This document shows, in pieces, positions 6,081 through 15,494 of a DNA stretch of 64,000 nucleotides. The stretch is from Desulfobulbaceae bacterium (GTDB lineage Bacteria > Desulfobacterota > Desulfobulbia > Desulfobulbales > Desulfocapsaceae): the NCBI GenBank assembly GCA_009773475.1, contig WSXV01000004.1, positions 1-64,000 on the forward strand. The letters are read 5' to 3'. Position numbers and translations under genes: made by a program. Each line of letters starts with the position of its first letter. The stretch's first letter is position 1. Below the pieces are notes generated by a model. It saw only the letters and a list, made by a program, of their open reading frames with translations, did no database searches and had not been told where the DNA came from.

Positions 6081-7682
6081 TTATGCCCGGCAGAATTTTG
6101 TTCGTATCTTGGCCACGATCTCGGTCAACTCAGGCAATTTGAGCCAATGTAGAACAACACCATAGACAGTGGAGGCCAGAAGAATCAACAGCAGGACGGC
6201 AAACAGTTGCTGGAGAAGATTTCCGACCAGAAAATCCGCCAGAATTTTGCGACCTAAAAAGAGGAGCAGGCTCATACTAAGGGTGGCGGCGAGAATCTTG
6301 AAGACTCCTGTAAACAGGGGGCGCAGGGGATAACCACCCATTTTTCTGTAGAGCACCACGCTTAAGAATAAGAAATTCAGCAACATGGTACAGGAGGTTG
6401 ACAACGCGATGGCCAGATGCTGAAAAAGATGGATGGTGAGATTGATGATCAAAATATTGGTCAACACCGCCAGGAAACTCGCCAGCACTGGATATTTGGT
6501 ATTATTCAGAGCATAGAAGACCGGCACCAGGAGCTTATTGGCCGAATAGGCCATCAGCCCTGCGGCATAAAGGGTCAGGGTTTGGGCAGTGGCGACGGTA
6601 TCGAGGGCGGTAAAGGCGCCTCGTTCAAAGATCAGGCGAATAATCGGTTCCGCCAGCAGGATAAGCCCGGCGGTGGCGGGAATGGTCAGGCAGAACACCA
6701 TGGTCAGGGAGGAAACCAGGGTATCGCGCATGGCTGGGATATCCTTTCGTGCGGCATGGCGGGCCATCACCGGCATGGCGGCAATGGAAAAGGCGACGCC
6801 GAAGATTCCGATGGGGAGCTGAACCAGACGAAAGGCATAGTTAAGCCAGGAGACGGAGCCCTCCGCGCAGGAGGCGGCAAAGCTGGTGTTGACGAAAATA
6901 TTGATCTGGGTGGCGGAAAGCCCGATGGTGGCCGGGATCATCAGACGGAGGATGCTGTGCAGTCCTGGGTCACGCAGATTGAGATGGGGGGAAAAGCTGA
7001 ATCCGGTCTTCAACAGAGCCGGGATTTGAACGCCAAGCTGGAGGAAGCCGCCAATAAGGGTTCCAATGGCCATCCCGACGATGGCTGGATATCCATAGCG
7101 TGGGAGAATCACGGCTAGACTTACGCCGCCGACAATGGAGCCGAGATTGAAAAAAGAAGAGGCAATGGCCGGCACAAAAAAACGGCCCTTGGTGTTGAGC
7201 ATCCCCATGACCACCGCAGCCAGCGAAATAAACACCAGAAAGGGCAGCATGATCATGGTGAGTGTGGCGGTAAGCTCTGCCTTGCCCGCAACTTTAGCAA
7301 AATCGGGAGCGAGCAGCGAGACCAGCGGCCCGGCCAGGTAGATGCCAAGCAGACACAGGCATGAAAGCAGAATCGCGAAGAAAACAAGGACATTGGAGGC
7401 CAGACGCCAGGTTTCCTCCTGGGTTCTGCTTGTATCATAACGGGAAAAGATTGTAACGAAGGCCGCCGACAGGGCCCCCTCTCCAAAAAGGTCGCGGAGT
7501 AGATTCGGTATCCGAAAGGCAACGACAAAGGCATCATAGGCCATCCCGGCACCGAACATGGCGGCGAAGATCTGCTCTCGCACTAGTCCCAGTACCCGGC
7601 TGCACATCACCGCTATGCCAACGGTGCCGGCGGATTTAGCCATGGAGGTGTTTTGCTGCGCCCTACCCTCTTTTTGTGTCAC
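6081..7682 (-). CDS. murJ: lipid II flippase MurJ (MviN)
   Basis: A 533-aa polytopic inner-membrane protein of the MOP superfamily with about 14 predicted membrane segments. The N-terminal block SRVLGLVREQIFAAMFG and the FRIPNLLRDLFGEGALSAAF segment are strongly conserved in MurJ. It flips the peptidoglycan precursor lipid II across the cytoplasmic membrane. GTG 7682 is chosen as start because an AAGGGA site lies 6 nt upstream; the internal ATG 7643 has no ribosome-binding site. The RlhA-like gene follows closely. Nothing suggests truncation. Confidence 0.93.
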   Translation of the reverse strand: MTQKEGRAQQNTSMAKSAGTVGIAVMCSRVLGLVREQIFAAMFGAGMAYDAFVVAFRIPNLLRDLFGEGALSAAFVTIFSRYDTSRTQEETWRLASNVLVFFAILLSCLCLLGIYLAGPLVSLLAPDFAKVAGKAELTATLTMIMLPFLVFISLAAVVMGMLNTKGRFFVPAIASSFFNLGSIVGGVSLAVILPRYGYPAIVGMAIGTLIGGFLQLGVQIPALLKTGFSFSPHLNLRDPGLHSILRLMIPATIGLSATQINIFVNTSFAASCAEGSVSWLNYAFRLVQLPIGIFGVAFSIAAMPVMARHAARKDIPAMRDTLVSSLTMVFCLTIPATAGLILLAEPIIRLIFERGAFTALDTVATAQTLTLYAAGLMAYSANKLLVPVFYALNNTKYPVLASFLAVLTNILIINLTIHLFQHLAIALSTSCTMLLNFLFLSVVLYRKMGGYPLRPLFTGVFKILAATLSMSLLLFLGRKILADFLVGNLLQQLFAVLLLILLASTVYGVVLHWLKLPELTEIVAKIRTKFCRA

Positions 7683-8190
7683 CTTGATTCCCTTGTTAAA
7701 TGATCCGTTCTTCGGACAGGATAATATCGCCGCTATACATACCTTTTTCGTCCATTTTTTGCCAGAAAATCATTGAGATTAGCGAACTCCAACGCCTTGC
7801 AGGAAGGCCTTAACCGGCCTGAGGCTGTGGGGATCGTTGAGGATGGTGAAATTGTTTCCCCCAGTAGCTCCCAGCACAGAAAATGGCCGAGTGCTGGTTC
7901 GAAAAAACTAAACCGTCGCCGCTATCAATCCTGCTTGACTTTAGAATAGCATATTGAATATATACTTAATTGTTTCGTAATAAATGTTGTTGACCCGTTT
8001 ACAATCTATCAATGAATTTCTTCGTGGAAATTGTCAGCAAACCGCCTTGGAAATAATTTTCCATTGTTGGGATGATGACAACGGCGTGTGGGAAAGACAG
8101 AGGGGAACCTAAACGATCACTTTTGACGTCCTCAGAGCGTATCGTCTGGATTCTTGAATTTTTATGGGGCTTTCATGAAAGGAGACAGGC
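7683..8190. other. intergenic, divergent promoter region murJ / EF-G-like gene
   Basis: This 508-nt gap separates divergent genes and should hold both promoters. The part 7779-7951 is open on both strands without a good start: the minus-strand reading (stop at 7779-7781) has protein-like character over about 38 codons (for example LGATGGNNFTILNDPHS). It may be a gene remnant, but I cannot name it. An AAAGGAGA site just before 8191 serves the EF-G-like gene. The rest is AT-rich with no clear RNA gene. Confidence 0.4.
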
Positions 8191-10257
8191 ATGCAAGACA
8201 TTAATATGATCAGGAATGTTGCGATCCTCGGACATGGACATTGTGGTAAAAGCACCTTGGCCGAGGCCATGCTTTTTACTGCCGGCAAGATCAAAAGGCA
8301 GGGCAAGATCGACGAAGGCAGCTCCACCATGGATTTTGATGAAGAAGAAATCCGCCGCCATCTCTCCATCAACTCCTCCTTTAATAACTGCACCTGGAAC
8401 AAGCATGACATCTTTCTTGTTGATACCCCCGGGGACGACAATTTTCTAAACGAGACCTATCAGGCCGTACAGATCGCTGACAGCACCGTCTTCGTGGTGG
8501 ATGCGGTTATCGGAGTCAAAGGCCAGACCATTAAATTCGCTAATTTCATCGTTGAGAAAAAACTACCCTGCCTTCTTTTTGTCAGTAAGATGGATCGGGA
8601 ACGAGCCAATTTCATAAAAACCATTGATGAAATCAAATCGCTGCTCCCAGTCAAGCCGGTGATTATTCATTTACCCATTGGCAGTGAGGCGGATTTTAAA
8701 GGATTTGTTGACATTACCACGGGTACGGCCTGGCTCTTTGGAAATGGAAATGGAAATGGAAATGGCGCCAAAAAAATTGATATTCCCGAAGATCTTGTTG
8801 ATCAGGTTGCAGAGTACCGTGAGAAACTGATGGAAACCGTCGCGGAATTTGATGATGAGCTTATCGAAAAATTTCTCGAAAACGGCGAATTGACTGACGC
8901 GGAGATTATGACGGGTTTGCAGGCCGGGACGAAGGCTGGAGAGATTGCTCCGGTATGCGTTGGTGCAGCCCTCTTGAATAAAGGGGTCGCCGCCCTCCTC
9001 GATTCCATCAATATCATCCTGCCCTCTCCTGTCATGCGCCCTGCTTTACTTGGCACGCATCCAGTGACCGGGGAGATGGAAGAACGCAAACCTATCGCCG
9101 ATGAACATTTCTCAGCCATGGTTTTCAAGACCATGGCTGATCCCTACGCTGGGCGGTTGACCATCTTCCGGGTTTATTCGGGAACCCTTTCCGGCGATTC
9201 ATTCTATAACGCCAGCAAAAAAGTGAACGAACGATTCGGCCAGCTTTATCTCCTTGAAGGCAAGGAACAGCGGGCCATTGATAAGGTGGGACCGGGCATG
9301 ATTGTGGCCGTTGCCAAACTCAAAGAAACCACCACCGGCGATACCATCTGTGATGCCGGCCACCCCATTATCTATCCTGCCCCTCAGTCATTTGAGCCGG
9401 TGATCTCTTTTGCAGTGCATGCCAAACAGGGAGAAGAAGAGAAGCTCTTTTCCGCCCTCACCAGAATCCTTGATGAAGATCTGACCTTGCGGCTAACTCG
9501 TGATCAGCAGACCGCAGAGGTGCTGCTGGCCGGTATGGGGCAGGTCCATCTGGAGGTTGTCGGGGCCAGAATGAAAAGGAAGTTTGGCGTGGAAATGGAG
9601 CTGACCCTGCCTAAAATCGCCTATAAAGAGACCATCAGGGGAACGGCCAGGGTTCAGGGAAAACATAAGAAACAGAGCGGCGGTCGGGGACAGTTTGGTG
9701 ATTGTACCATTGAGATCATACCTTTGGCCCACGGTGAGGGATTTGTCTTTGAAGACAAGATTGTGGGCGGGGTCATCCCCCAGCAGTATCGTCCGGCCGT
9801 GGAGAAAGGAATCCAGGAGGCCATGGAAAAAGGCGTTCTGGCCGGCTATCCGGTGGTAGACTTGAAAGTCGTGCTGGTTGATGGCTCCTATCACACGGTG
9901 GATTCTTCGGAGATGGCATTTAAGGTGGCAGGATCGCTGGCCTTTAAAAAGGGAGCTCAAGAGGCTGGCTTGGTGTTACTCGAACCCTATACTAAAATGA
10001 CCATCCGGGTCGACAAGGAGCATGTCGGCGATATCATGGGAGACTTAAATTCACGGCGGGGAAAAGTCATGGGCATGGATGCCGATGCCACCCATGAAAT
10101 TATCATCGCCCAGGTTCCCATGGCCGAGGTTCAGAGCTATGCCACTGATTTGACGGCCATGACGGCGGGACTCGGAATTTTTACAGTGTCATTTTCTCAC
10201 TATGAAGTCGCTCCTGCCCATATTGCCGAGAAAATTATTGCCGCAAACGCTCAGTAG
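8191..10257 (+). CDS. elongation factor G-like GTPase (EF-G paralogue)
   Basis: A 688-aa translational GTPase with all EF-G domains: G domain (1-~275), domain II (~300-385), III (~400-470), IV (~475-590) and V (~600-680). G-box motifs are GHGHCGKS (14-21), DTPGD (near 76) and SKMD (132-135). Canonical EF-G has AHIDAGKT and NKMD, so this belongs to the divergent EF-G2-like group often found beside a true fusA. Members of that group have been linked to ribosome rescue or have unknown roles; the main translocase is probably encoded elsewhere. Residues 184-192 are a Gly-Asn repeat encoded by four GGAAAT units. A strong AAAGGAGA ribosome-binding site supports the start. mog follows by 37 nt. Confidence 0.88.
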   Translation: MQDINMIRNVAILGHGHCGKSTLAEAMLFTAGKIKRQGKIDEGSSTMDFDEEEIRRHLSINSSFNNCTWNKHDIFLVDTPGDDNFLNETYQAVQIADSTVFVVDAVIGVKGQTIKFANFIVEKKLPCLLFVSKMDRERANFIKTIDEIKSLLPVKPVIIHLPIGSEADFKGFVDITTGTAWLFGNGNGNGNGAKKIDIPEDLVDQVAEYREKLMETVAEFDDELIEKFLENGELTDAEIMTGLQAGTKAGEIAPVCVGAALLNKGVAALLDSINIILPSPVMRPALLGTHPVTGEMEERKPIADEHFSAMVFKTMADPYAGRLTIFRVYSGTLSGDSFYNASKKVNERFGQLYLLEGKEQRAIDKVGPGMIVAVAKLKETTTGDTICDAGHPIIYPAPQSFEPVISFAVHAKQGEEEKLFSALTRILDEDLTLRLTRDQQTAEVLLAGMGQVHLEVVGARMKRKFGVEMELTLPKIAYKETIRGTARVQGKHKKQSGGRGQFGDCTIEIIPLAHGEGFVFEDKIVGGVIPQQYRPAVEKGIQEAMEKGVLAGYPVVDLKVVLVDGSYHTVDSSEMAFKVAGSLAFKKGAQEAGLVLLEPYTKMTIRVDKEHVGDIMGDLNSRRGKVMGMDADATHEIIIAQVPMAEVQSYATDLTAMTAGLGIFTVSFSHYEVAPAHIAEKIIAANAQ
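8740..8763 (+). repeat. GGAAAT x4 tandem repeat inside the EF-G-like gene
   Basis: Four perfect hexamer units encode alternating Gly-Asn. Unit gain or loss keeps the frame, so it would change only linker length in the G domain insert. Confidence 0.9.
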
Positions 10258-10294
10258 CGTTGAAATCTAAGCGAAAAAGGATACGCAAAGATCC

Positions 10295-10807
10295 ATGAGA
10301 AAGAATGCCGATCATTTCAGTTGTGCCGTTTTAACCATGAGCGACAAGGGGTCCCGGGGAGAGCGTGAAGATGAAAGTGGTCCCATGCTCCAGGAGATGC
10401 TGCGGGATGAAGGGTATCAACTGCGGGCGTACAAAATTGTTCCTGATCAGATTGAGGTGATTGCTGCCACCTTGATGGAATGGGTGGATCAAGACAAAAT
10501 TGATCTAATCCTGACCACCGGCGGTACCGGGGTCTCCCCCACCGACCTGACTCCCGAGGCCATGCGCCAGGTCATAGAAAAAGAAATCCCTGGAATGGCA
10601 GAGGCCATGCGGGCTGCGAGCCTGCTGAAGACTCCCCATGCCGTTCTTTCGCGCAGTATGGCCGGCATTCGCGGAACCAGCCTGATTATCAATCTGCCCG
10701 GCAGCAAACGGGCGGCCATGGAGAATATTACTGTACTCCTCCCTGCCCTGCCCCATGCCCTTGACAAGATCAAGGGCAGCACCTCTGATTGTGCCAATCT
10801 GACTTAA
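10295..10807 (+). CDS. mog: molybdopterin adenylyltransferase MogA/MoaB family
   Basis: A 170-aa MoCF-biosynthesis-fold protein. The nucleotide and molybdopterin site motifs TTGGTGVSPTDLTPEA (near residues 70-85) and INLPGSKRAA (near 130-140) are intact. MogA adenylylates molybdopterin before molybdate insertion; MoaB homologues do the same in some bacteria, so the two names cannot be separated firmly here. It lies 37 nt after the EF-G-like gene and ends at a strong bidirectional terminator. The cofactor would serve molybdenum or tungsten oxidoreductases, common in anaerobes. Confidence 0.9.
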   Translation: MRKNADHFSCAVLTMSDKGSRGEREDESGPMLQEMLRDEGYQLRAYKIVPDQIEVIAATLMEWVDQDKIDLILTTGGTGVSPTDLTPEAMRQVIEKEIPGMAEAMRAASLLKTPHAVLSRSMAGIRGTSLIINLPGSKRAAMENITVLLPALPHALDKIKGSTSDCANLT

Positions 10808-10823
10808 ATTCATCTCTTGACTC

Positions 10824-10871
10824 AAAAAAGAATGGGGCATTTATCGTAAGATAAACGCCCCATTCTTTTTT
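10824..10871. terminator. bidirectional rho-independent terminator between mog and purM
   Basis: Arms 10824-10845 and 10850-10871 form a stem of about 22 bp with a 4-nt loop. The stem begins with an A run and ends with a T run, so it works for mog on the plus strand and purM on the minus strand. Confidence 0.92.
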
Positions 10872-10895
10872 GATCAATACATTTATTTAGGTGAA

Positions 10896-11951
10896 TTATT
10901 CTATCATTTCAACTTGTTCTTCCTCGTCACCTTCTCTGGCCACAATCTCGCCAATAATGACAGCCTTTTCACCAAGGGCTCCAAAGTGATGGATTACATC
11001 ATCGGCTACGGAGTCTTCCACGATGGCCATAAGGCCAATTCCCATATTAAACGTCCGATACATCTCGGCCATGGGAATGTTACCTTTCTCAGAAAGAAAG
11101 GTGAAAATTGGCGGGATCTTCCAAGACGAAGAATTAATGACTGCTTTACAGATTCGTGGCAAAATCCTGGGGACATTGTCGATAAAGCCGCCGCCGGTAT
11201 TATGCACCATGCCATTAATCTTAAAATGTTTGAGGACTCCCAGCACTGACTGAACATAAATGCGGGTTGGCCGAATCAGCTCTTCTCCCAGGGTGCAGCC
11301 AAACTCTTCCATTTGTTGGTCCACTGAAAGCCCAAGCTCTTCGAAGCAGACTTTTCTGACCAGTGAAAAACCATTGGAATGCAGTCCGCTGGCGGCTAAG
11401 CCAATGATTTTGTTACCAACCTTGATCTCAGAGCCGTCGATGATGGCATCGCGATTGACAATTCCCACGACAAAGCCGGCAAGATCGTAGTCGTCGCCAT
11501 GGTATAAGCCTGGCATTTCAGCAGTCTCTCCGCCCACAAGGGAACATTTTGCCTGCCGACATCCCTCGGCAATTCCTTTGACGACGTCGGTTGCGATCTG
11601 CAGATCGAGTTTACCGATGGAAAAATAATCCAGGAAGCAAAGGGGTTTTGCTCCCCCAACAATGATGTCATTGACGCACATGGCCACAAGATCAATGCCA
11701 ATGGTGTCATGCTTGTTACAGAGTTGGGCTACTGCCAGTTTGGTCCCAACTCCATCAGTGGAAGAAACGATTACTGGATTGTGATAGGTATTTGTATCGA
11801 TGGCGAATAAACTTGAAAATCCGCCGATGTCATTGAGCACCCCACGCTGATGTGTTGAGGCGACAATTTCCTTAATTCCTTTAACAAAGGCATTACCCTT
11901 GTCAATATCAACGCCTGCCTGACTGTATCTTGATTTGTGTGAATCGGTCAT
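10896..11951 (-). CDS. purM: phosphoribosylformylglycinamidine cyclo-ligase
   Basis: PurM closes the imidazole ring of FGAM to give AIR in purine synthesis, using ATP. The 351-aa length is standard. Recognisable blocks are the N-terminal SRYSQAGVDIDKGN, the STDGVGTK loop, the MCVNDI segment, the GGETAEMPG loop and SGLHSNGFSLV. The gene stands alone, facing mog across a shared terminator. The purD-purE fusion is 20 kb away, so pur genes are dispersed here. No purine riboswitch is seen upstream. Confidence 0.96.
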   Translation of the reverse strand: MTDSHKSRYSQAGVDIDKGNAFVKGIKEIVASTHQRGVLNDIGGFSSLFAIDTNTYHNPVIVSSTDGVGTKLAVAQLCNKHDTIGIDLVAMCVNDIIVGGAKPLCFLDYFSIGKLDLQIATDVVKGIAEGCRQAKCSLVGGETAEMPGLYHGDDYDLAGFVVGIVNRDAIIDGSEIKVGNKIIGLAASGLHSNGFSLVRKVCFEELGLSVDQQMEEFGCTLGEELIRPTRIYVQSVLGVLKHFKINGMVHNTGGGFIDNVPRILPRICKAVINSSSWKIPPIFTFLSEKGNIPMAEMYRTFNMGIGLMAIVEDSVADDVIHHFGALGEKAVIIGEIVAREGDEEEQVEMIE

Positions 11952-12378
11952 AATAAGCCCTATTTTCAGGGAGTTTAAGGTTGCTAATGTATCTGTAAAG
12001 AATACGTTATATTGGAGTTAGAATTGGATGAAATAATCAGGATACTTTATATTGTGAGCTTAAAAAATGCAATAAACATATCGCCTTCAAGCTCAGTTGA
12101 TGCGTTCGCATTTTTTCTCCTCATTGAAAGAAAAAGGAAAACATGTTACGAGCCCTTACAAATGAGTGGTTGTTTTGTTTCTGCGGCTTTAACCAGATCA
12201 ACATGGTTTAGCATACATGGGGAGATTATCTCAGACAAATAAACATCGTCTAGGGTTGCCATCAACGATGATACGGTTCAGCCTTTGGGAGCATATTTAT
12301 GGGCGTCAGGGGAGCAGGGAACAAATGGAAATTAAGCCTGTCAGCTAGGCAGGAATTATTTTTAACATCCTAATTTGA
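11952..12378. other. intergenic between purM and the DUF2065 gene
   Basis: An AT-rich 427-nt gap between divergent genes. Two interleaved hairpins can be drawn on the plus strand: GAGCTT 12056-12061 with AAGCTC 12089-12094, and AAAAAATGC 12062-12070 with GCATTTTTT 12108-12116. They cannot both form fully, so an attenuator-like switch is possible but unproven. A 76-codon open frame here has no coding character. The rest shows nothing recognisable. Confidence 0.35.
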
Positions 12379-12564
12379 ATGAAATTATTTATTTTATTGA
12401 TCGGTATGGTCCTAATTTTCGAGGGGATTCCCTATGTGGCAGCCCCGGAATCCATGCAGGCCTGGTTGAAGAAAATCAGTGAATTGCCCCCTGGCCAACT
12501 TCGAATCATGGGGCTTGTAGCTATGGCAATCGGGCTTCTTCTCTGCTGGATTATCCAAGGGTAA
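12379..12564 (+). CDS. DUF2065 family small membrane protein
   Basis: The 61-aa product has two hydrophobic segments (residues about 2-20 and 44-58) joined by a short loop containing PESMQAWLKKISELPPGQLR. This is the layout of the DUF2065/YjeT family, small inner-membrane proteins of unknown function, often near hflC or purA in other bacteria. The ribosome-binding site is weak. The gene is isolated: purM lies divergently upstream and mgtE starts about 280 nt downstream. Confidence 0.75.
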   Translation: MKLFILLIGMVLIFEGIPYVAAPESMQAWLKKISELPPGQLRIMGLVAMAIGLLLCWIIQG

Positions 12565-12841
12565 TGTTCCCTCTTTCTTTGAGATCCAACTTGGAGTTTT
12601 TTGTAAATGTGGTTGACGTACTCTTACCAATAAAGGTACTATAAATTACTTTTTTCTGTTCTGTTTCTTTTAATAAATCCCACAGGTAACAATATCTTAG
12701 CAACGTCCGATTTGATTTTACCGCTCTTCAAAAATACTGCACTTTCGTACTCCCGGAACCGCCCTTGAGGGACCGAAATGAATAAGGGATTTAAGCAGTT
12801 TCTTGCAGCTCCCACCCAACCTATTGCATACTGGTAACGCC
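12565..12841 (+). other. leader region of mgtE
   Basis: This 277-nt stretch probably holds the mgtE promoter and 5' leader. The segment 12736-12800 can fold into an interrupted hairpin (ACTGC with GCAGT, TTTCG with CGAAA, TCCC with GGGA). I looked for the M-box Mg riboswitch and did not find its conserved blocks. Regulation of mgtE by the leader is only a possibility. Confidence 0.3.
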
Positions 12842-14224
12842 ATGGAAGAAATGACCAAAAGAGAACTTATCGGCAATGAAGGGTTGGTTATCCTGGACAT
12901 GGTGCAGCGCCTTAATCGGCGTAAGGCTACCGGGAATCTCGTCAAATTGATCACTAAAACCCATCCGGCTGATATGGCCTGGGTTTTTCGTCACCTCTCC
13001 AAAGAAGAGAGGAATGATGTGTTTCAGGTGATTGCCCAGACCTCTCTGGTGGGCGAATTCTTAAGTGAACTTGACAAATCCATCATGCTGGCCCTGGTTG
13101 AAGATCTTTCCAGTGAATTTATGGCCAAGGTCATCAGCAAGATGCCATCTGATGACGCCGTTGATCTGATCGCTGCTCTTCCCGAGGATGTAGCGGATAA
13201 TATCCGCAAGCACATGAACCAGGAAGATCGTGAAGAGGTGGACGAACTTCTTCAATACGATCCCCAGACTGCCGGCGGCCTGATGTCAACGGATTTCATG
13301 TATCTCGACGAAGAACTCAGTGTCGGAGAGGCCATTGCCAAGGTCCAGAAACGCAGTGAAGAAAAAGAGATGGTCTTTTATCTCTATATTACCCATGGTG
13401 AAGGGAAGCTGGCGGGAGTGGTTTCCCTGCGTGAGTTGCTGATGCATCCGCCGCACCGCCTTCTAAAAAATATCATGAAGTCCAATGTGATCTCCGTCAC
13501 CACCGATACCGATCAGGGAGAGGTGGCTCATATGGTCTCGCAGTACAACATCCTGGCTGTGCCGGTGGTAGATTCCAGTTATACCCTGGTGGGTATTGTA
13601 ACCGTGGATGATATTATTGATGTAATCCGGGAAGAGGCCACAGAAGACTTTCTGCAGATGGCCGGTGCCGGTAAAGATCGAGAAATTCTACTGAAATCCG
13701 TCCCTGCCAATGCCATGACCCGAGCGCCATGGCTCCTTGCCTCCTGGCTGGGCGGGGTGTTGGGAATGCTGGTGATAAACTCCTTTACCCAGGAGCTGAA
13801 TCAGGTTCTGGCGCTGGCCTCGTTTATCCCCATTGTTTTGGGTATGGGCGGAAACATTGCCACCCAATCGTCAACCATTATCGTCCGCGGCATTGCCACC
13901 GGCCGCATTCACATGGATCAATTTTTCAAGATTATCTATAAAGAGATGCGGGTTGGCCTGATTCTTGGGGTGAGCTACGGTATTTTACTGGGAATTTTTG
14001 CCTTCTTCGGATATGCAGAGCCGAAGCTCCTGGGCGTCGTTGTGGGAGTATCACTCTTTTTTTCAATGTCCATCGCAGCGGTCGTCGGCAGCTTCATTCC
14101 TCTGGTCCTCAAGCGATTTGATATCGACGCAGCAGTGGCTACCGGCCCTTTTGTTACCACCTCCATTGACGTTCTTGGCGTTTTTGTCTTTTTATGGATT
14201 GCCAAGTTATTTCTCCATCTCTAA
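12842..14224 (+). CDS. mgtE: magnesium transporter MgtE
   Basis: A 460-aa Mg2+ channel-type transporter. Cytoplasmic MgtE_N helical repeats (residues about 25-130) are followed by a pair of CBS domains (about 135-260) that sense Mg2+, then five membrane segments (about 285-455) forming the pore, with the conserved MGGNIATQSSTIIVRG stretch. ATG 12842 is preferred over the in-frame start at 12803 because it gives the usual N-terminus. The ribosome-binding site is weak. The degS-like gene follows by 49 nt and may be co-transcribed. Confidence 0.94.
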   Translation: MEEMTKRELIGNEGLVILDMVQRLNRRKATGNLVKLITKTHPADMAWVFRHLSKEERNDVFQVIAQTSLVGEFLSELDKSIMLALVEDLSSEFMAKVISKMPSDDAVDLIAALPEDVADNIRKHMNQEDREEVDELLQYDPQTAGGLMSTDFMYLDEELSVGEAIAKVQKRSEEKEMVFYLYITHGEGKLAGVVSLRELLMHPPHRLLKNIMKSNVISVTTDTDQGEVAHMVSQYNILAVPVVDSSYTLVGIVTVDDIIDVIREEATEDFLQMAGAGKDREILLKSVPANAMTRAPWLLASWLGGVLGMLVINSFTQELNQVLALASFIPIVLGMGGNIATQSSTIIVRGIATGRIHMDQFFKIIYKEMRVGLILGVSYGILLGIFAFFGYAEPKLLGVVVGVSLFFSMSIAAVVGSFIPLVLKRFDIDAAVATGPFVTTSIDVLGVFVFLWIAKLFLHL

Positions 14225-14273
14225 TTCCCCCCGTGGTTTCTTTATCTTTATGCACCAGTAAGGGAGGTTGACC

Positions 14274-15389
14274 ATGATCACTTCTTCTGGGAAAAAAACT
14301 CTTCCTGTTATTGTTATCGTTGCGCTGTTCCTGGTTGGTTTGTGGTTGGTGGTCGATCCCTTGGGACAACAAGGGCTCGATCCTGACGCCTCCCCCCATG
14401 CTGTGATTGCCCGAGGTGAACTGGCTGCAGACGAGCAGAACACCATTGATATCTTTAAGAATGTTTCTCCGTCGGTGGTCAACATCACCACCATCGCTCT
14501 GCGTCGCGATCTATTTTCACTCAACGCGATAGAGATCCCGCAAGGAACCGGTTCCGGTTTTATCTGGGATGATCAGGGGCGAGTCGTCACCAACTATCAT
14601 GTGATCAGTGATGCCAATCGCATCCAGGTTGCCATGGCTGACAACACCGTCTGGAAAGCGGTTCTGATTGGGGCCGCGCCTGATAAAGATCTGGCTGTCT
14701 TGCAGATCGATGCCCCGAAGCACCTGCTCAGAGCCATCCCAGTGGGGGAATCAAAGAATCTGCTTGTCGGGCAGAAGGTTTTTGCCATCGGGAATCCCTT
14801 TGGTCTGGATCAAACCATGACTTCCGGTATTATCTCGGCGCTTGGGCGTGAGATAAAGGCCATCACCGGACGAATGATTCGGAACATGATCCAAACGGAC
14901 GCTGCCATCAACCCCGGCAACTCCGGCGGCCCTCTCCTCGATAGTGCCGGACGTCTTATCGGGGTCAATACTGCAATTTTCAGCCCATCAGGGGCCTATG
15001 CCGGGATTGGCTTTGCCGTACCGGTGGAGGAAATCAACCAGGTCATCCCCCAGCTTATCCGCCATGGCAAGTTGATTCGACCCGGGATCGGGGCAACTCT
15101 GGCTGACACCCGCCTGGTTAAAAGGCTGGGCTTGCCGGAAGGGGCACTGATTGTGACTATCGAACCGGACGGACCGGCCCATAAGGCTGGGTTGCGCCCC
15201 ACCGAACAGCGGGGAAATGAAATTCACCTGGGGGATATCCTCAGCGCCATCGAAGGAAACAAGGTGCGCTCCTATGATGATGTGCGGACCGAATTGGAAC
15301 GATTTCAGGTCGGGGAAGAAGTGACGATTACGATCATTCGAGAGAACCAGTCCCGACAGGTTCGGCTTCGGCTGGGTGCCCTGGAATAA
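14274..15389 (+). CDS. DegS/HtrA-type periplasmic serine protease
   Basis: A 371-aa trypsin-like protease with one N-terminal membrane anchor (residues about 9-28), a protease domain (about 55-245) and a single PDZ domain (about 255-365). The catalytic triad is intact: His109 (VVTNYHV), Asp139 (DKDLAVLQ) and Ser217 (NPGNSGGPL). One PDZ and an uncleaved anchor resemble DegS, which triggers the envelope stress response by cutting an anti-sigma factor; no rseA or rpoE lies nearby, so the target is open. ATG 14274 sits 6 nt after GGGAGG; the TTG at 14268 would be too close to that site. Confidence 0.9.
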   Translation: MITSSGKKTLPVIVIVALFLVGLWLVVDPLGQQGLDPDASPHAVIARGELAADEQNTIDIFKNVSPSVVNITTIALRRDLFSLNAIEIPQGTGSGFIWDDQGRVVTNYHVISDANRIQVAMADNTVWKAVLIGAAPDKDLAVLQIDAPKHLLRAIPVGESKNLLVGQKVFAIGNPFGLDQTMTSGIISALGREIKAITGRMIRNMIQTDAAINPGNSGGPLLDSAGRLIGVNTAIFSPSGAYAGIGFAVPVEEINQVIPQLIRHGKLIRPGIGATLADTRLVKRLGLPEGALIVTIEPDGPAHKAGLRPTEQRGNEIHLGDILSAIEGNKVRSYDDVRTELERFQVGEEVTITIIRENQSRQVRLRLGALE

Positions 15390-15494
15390 TTTTCAACTCG
15401 CTAGGTATGCACATGCACATGCGTTTGTGTTGAAGTCGCTGATTTCCAGGGGGTTGTGATCAGTAATGAATACAGCCGGCTGCGCAACCAGCCC

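Noticed and set aside
6417-7118. 233-codon plus-strand frame rich in Gly, Gln and Asp inside murJ
   Set aside because: Composition reflects the reverse complement of hydrophobic codons of MurJ. No domain and no ribosome-binding site.
7860-7925. tRNA-like GGTTCGA T-loop on the plus strand
   Set aside because: No D-arm, anticodon arm or acceptor stem can be built around it.
12012-12242. 76-codon plus-strand frame in the purM / DUF2065 gap
   Set aside because: No ribosome-binding site, irregular composition, and it covers AT-rich DNA with hairpins. Treated as non-coding.
12661-12841. Mg riboswitch (M-box) or 6S RNA before mgtE
   Set aside because: The conserved M-box blocks are absent, and only a short CTCCCACC-like stretch recalls 6S RNA. 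A partial hairpin alone is not enough.
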